A stretch of 5,597 bases of DNA from Clostridiales bacterium. Lineage in GTDB: Bacteria; Bacillota; Clostridia; Peptostreptococcales; NVVX01. The translations under genes were made by a program, and so were the position numbers. The stretch covers positions 1 to 5,597 of the forward strand of contig JAJOKQ010000104.1 in NCBI GenBank assembly GCA_021129785.1. Reading direction: 5' to 3'. The notes under the pieces were generated by a model. That model saw only the letters and a list, made by a program, of their open reading frames with translations. It was not told where the DNA came from and did not search any database. Below, piece by piece: positions 5,517-5,597 of the stretch; within the stretch, counting starts at the first letter, position 1, and each line of letters opens with the position of its first letter.

Positions 5517-5597
5517 ATGCAAAAAAAAACAATAAATCAGACTGATGGAAACGGAATAAATGGCATAGAGAAAGCCAAAAACAACTATTTATCGAGT
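5517..5597 (+). CDS. Start of an unidentified gene, cut by the window end
   Basis: An open frame of 27 codons runs from ATG at 5517 to the window edge with no stop. AGGGG (5506-5510) lies 6 bases before the ATG, a good ribosome binding site. The visible residues begin MQKKTINQTDGNGING and are polar, rich in Asn, Lys and Gly, with no signal peptide or membrane segment. I do not recognise the family. A run of nine A's (5521-5529) lies in codons 2-5. It could be the next member of the downstream operon or a short spurious frame; the ribosome binding site favours a real gene. Confidence 0.5.
   Translation, partial: MQKKTINQTDGNGINGIEKAKNNYLSS

Noticed and set aside
1..5597. Mobile element, CRISPR, toxin-antitoxin or defence system
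   Set aside because: All complete genes are recognisable housekeeping families on one strand. I saw no repeat array, transposase, terminal inverted repeats or abrupt change in composition.

Overview
This window is a block of chromosomal housekeeping genes, all on the + strand, from an AT-rich Gram-positive bacterium. Strong AGGAGG-type ribosome binding sites, frequent TTG/GTG starts, a bacterial RNase J, a YlbF-family protein and the order O-methyltransferase / U32 protein / uridine kinase point to the Firmicutes, most likely Clostridia. A lineage within Clostridia (Lachnospirales-like is my guess) cannot be fixed from this sequence. I see no transposase, CRISPR array, tRNA, rRNA or phage gene.

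Layout: (1) 1-368 is the 3' part of a Fur-family metalloregulator, cut by the window edge and followed by a perfect 15-bp inverted repeat. (2) 369-675 is a 307-base gap with that hairpin, one or two candidate promoters, a Fur-box-like palindrome and a leader for the next gene. (3) 676-2346 is RNase J and 2422-2802 a YlbF/YmcA-family protein, probably one RNA-decay transcription unit. (4) 2821-2853 is a strong hairpin. (5) 2902-3558, 3561-4793 and 4828-5460 are a TrmR-like tRNA O-methyltransferase, a TrhP-like U32 protein and uridine kinase, tightly spaced and probably co-transcribed. (6) 5467-5516 is a terminator-like hairpin whose 3' arm carries the ribosome binding site of a last gene (5517 onward), of which only 27 codons are visible.

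The genes share a theme of RNA metabolism. RNase J degrades and matures RNA, and YlbF-family proteins are known partners of RNA processing in Bacillus. The TrhP/TrmR pair is expected to make 5-hydroxyuridine and then 5-methoxyuridine at tRNA wobble position 34. Uridine kinase salvages uridine, including that released by RNA turnover. The same trmR-trhP-udk order is known in Bacillus subtilis (yrrM-yrrN-yrrO-udk), so this is a conserved neighbourhood rather than a new system. The points most worth a second look are regulatory: the Fur-box-like palindrome upstream of RNase J, the hairpin before trmR, and the terminator/RBS overlap after udk. Two gene starts (trmR and trhP) are better placed downstream of the longest open frame.
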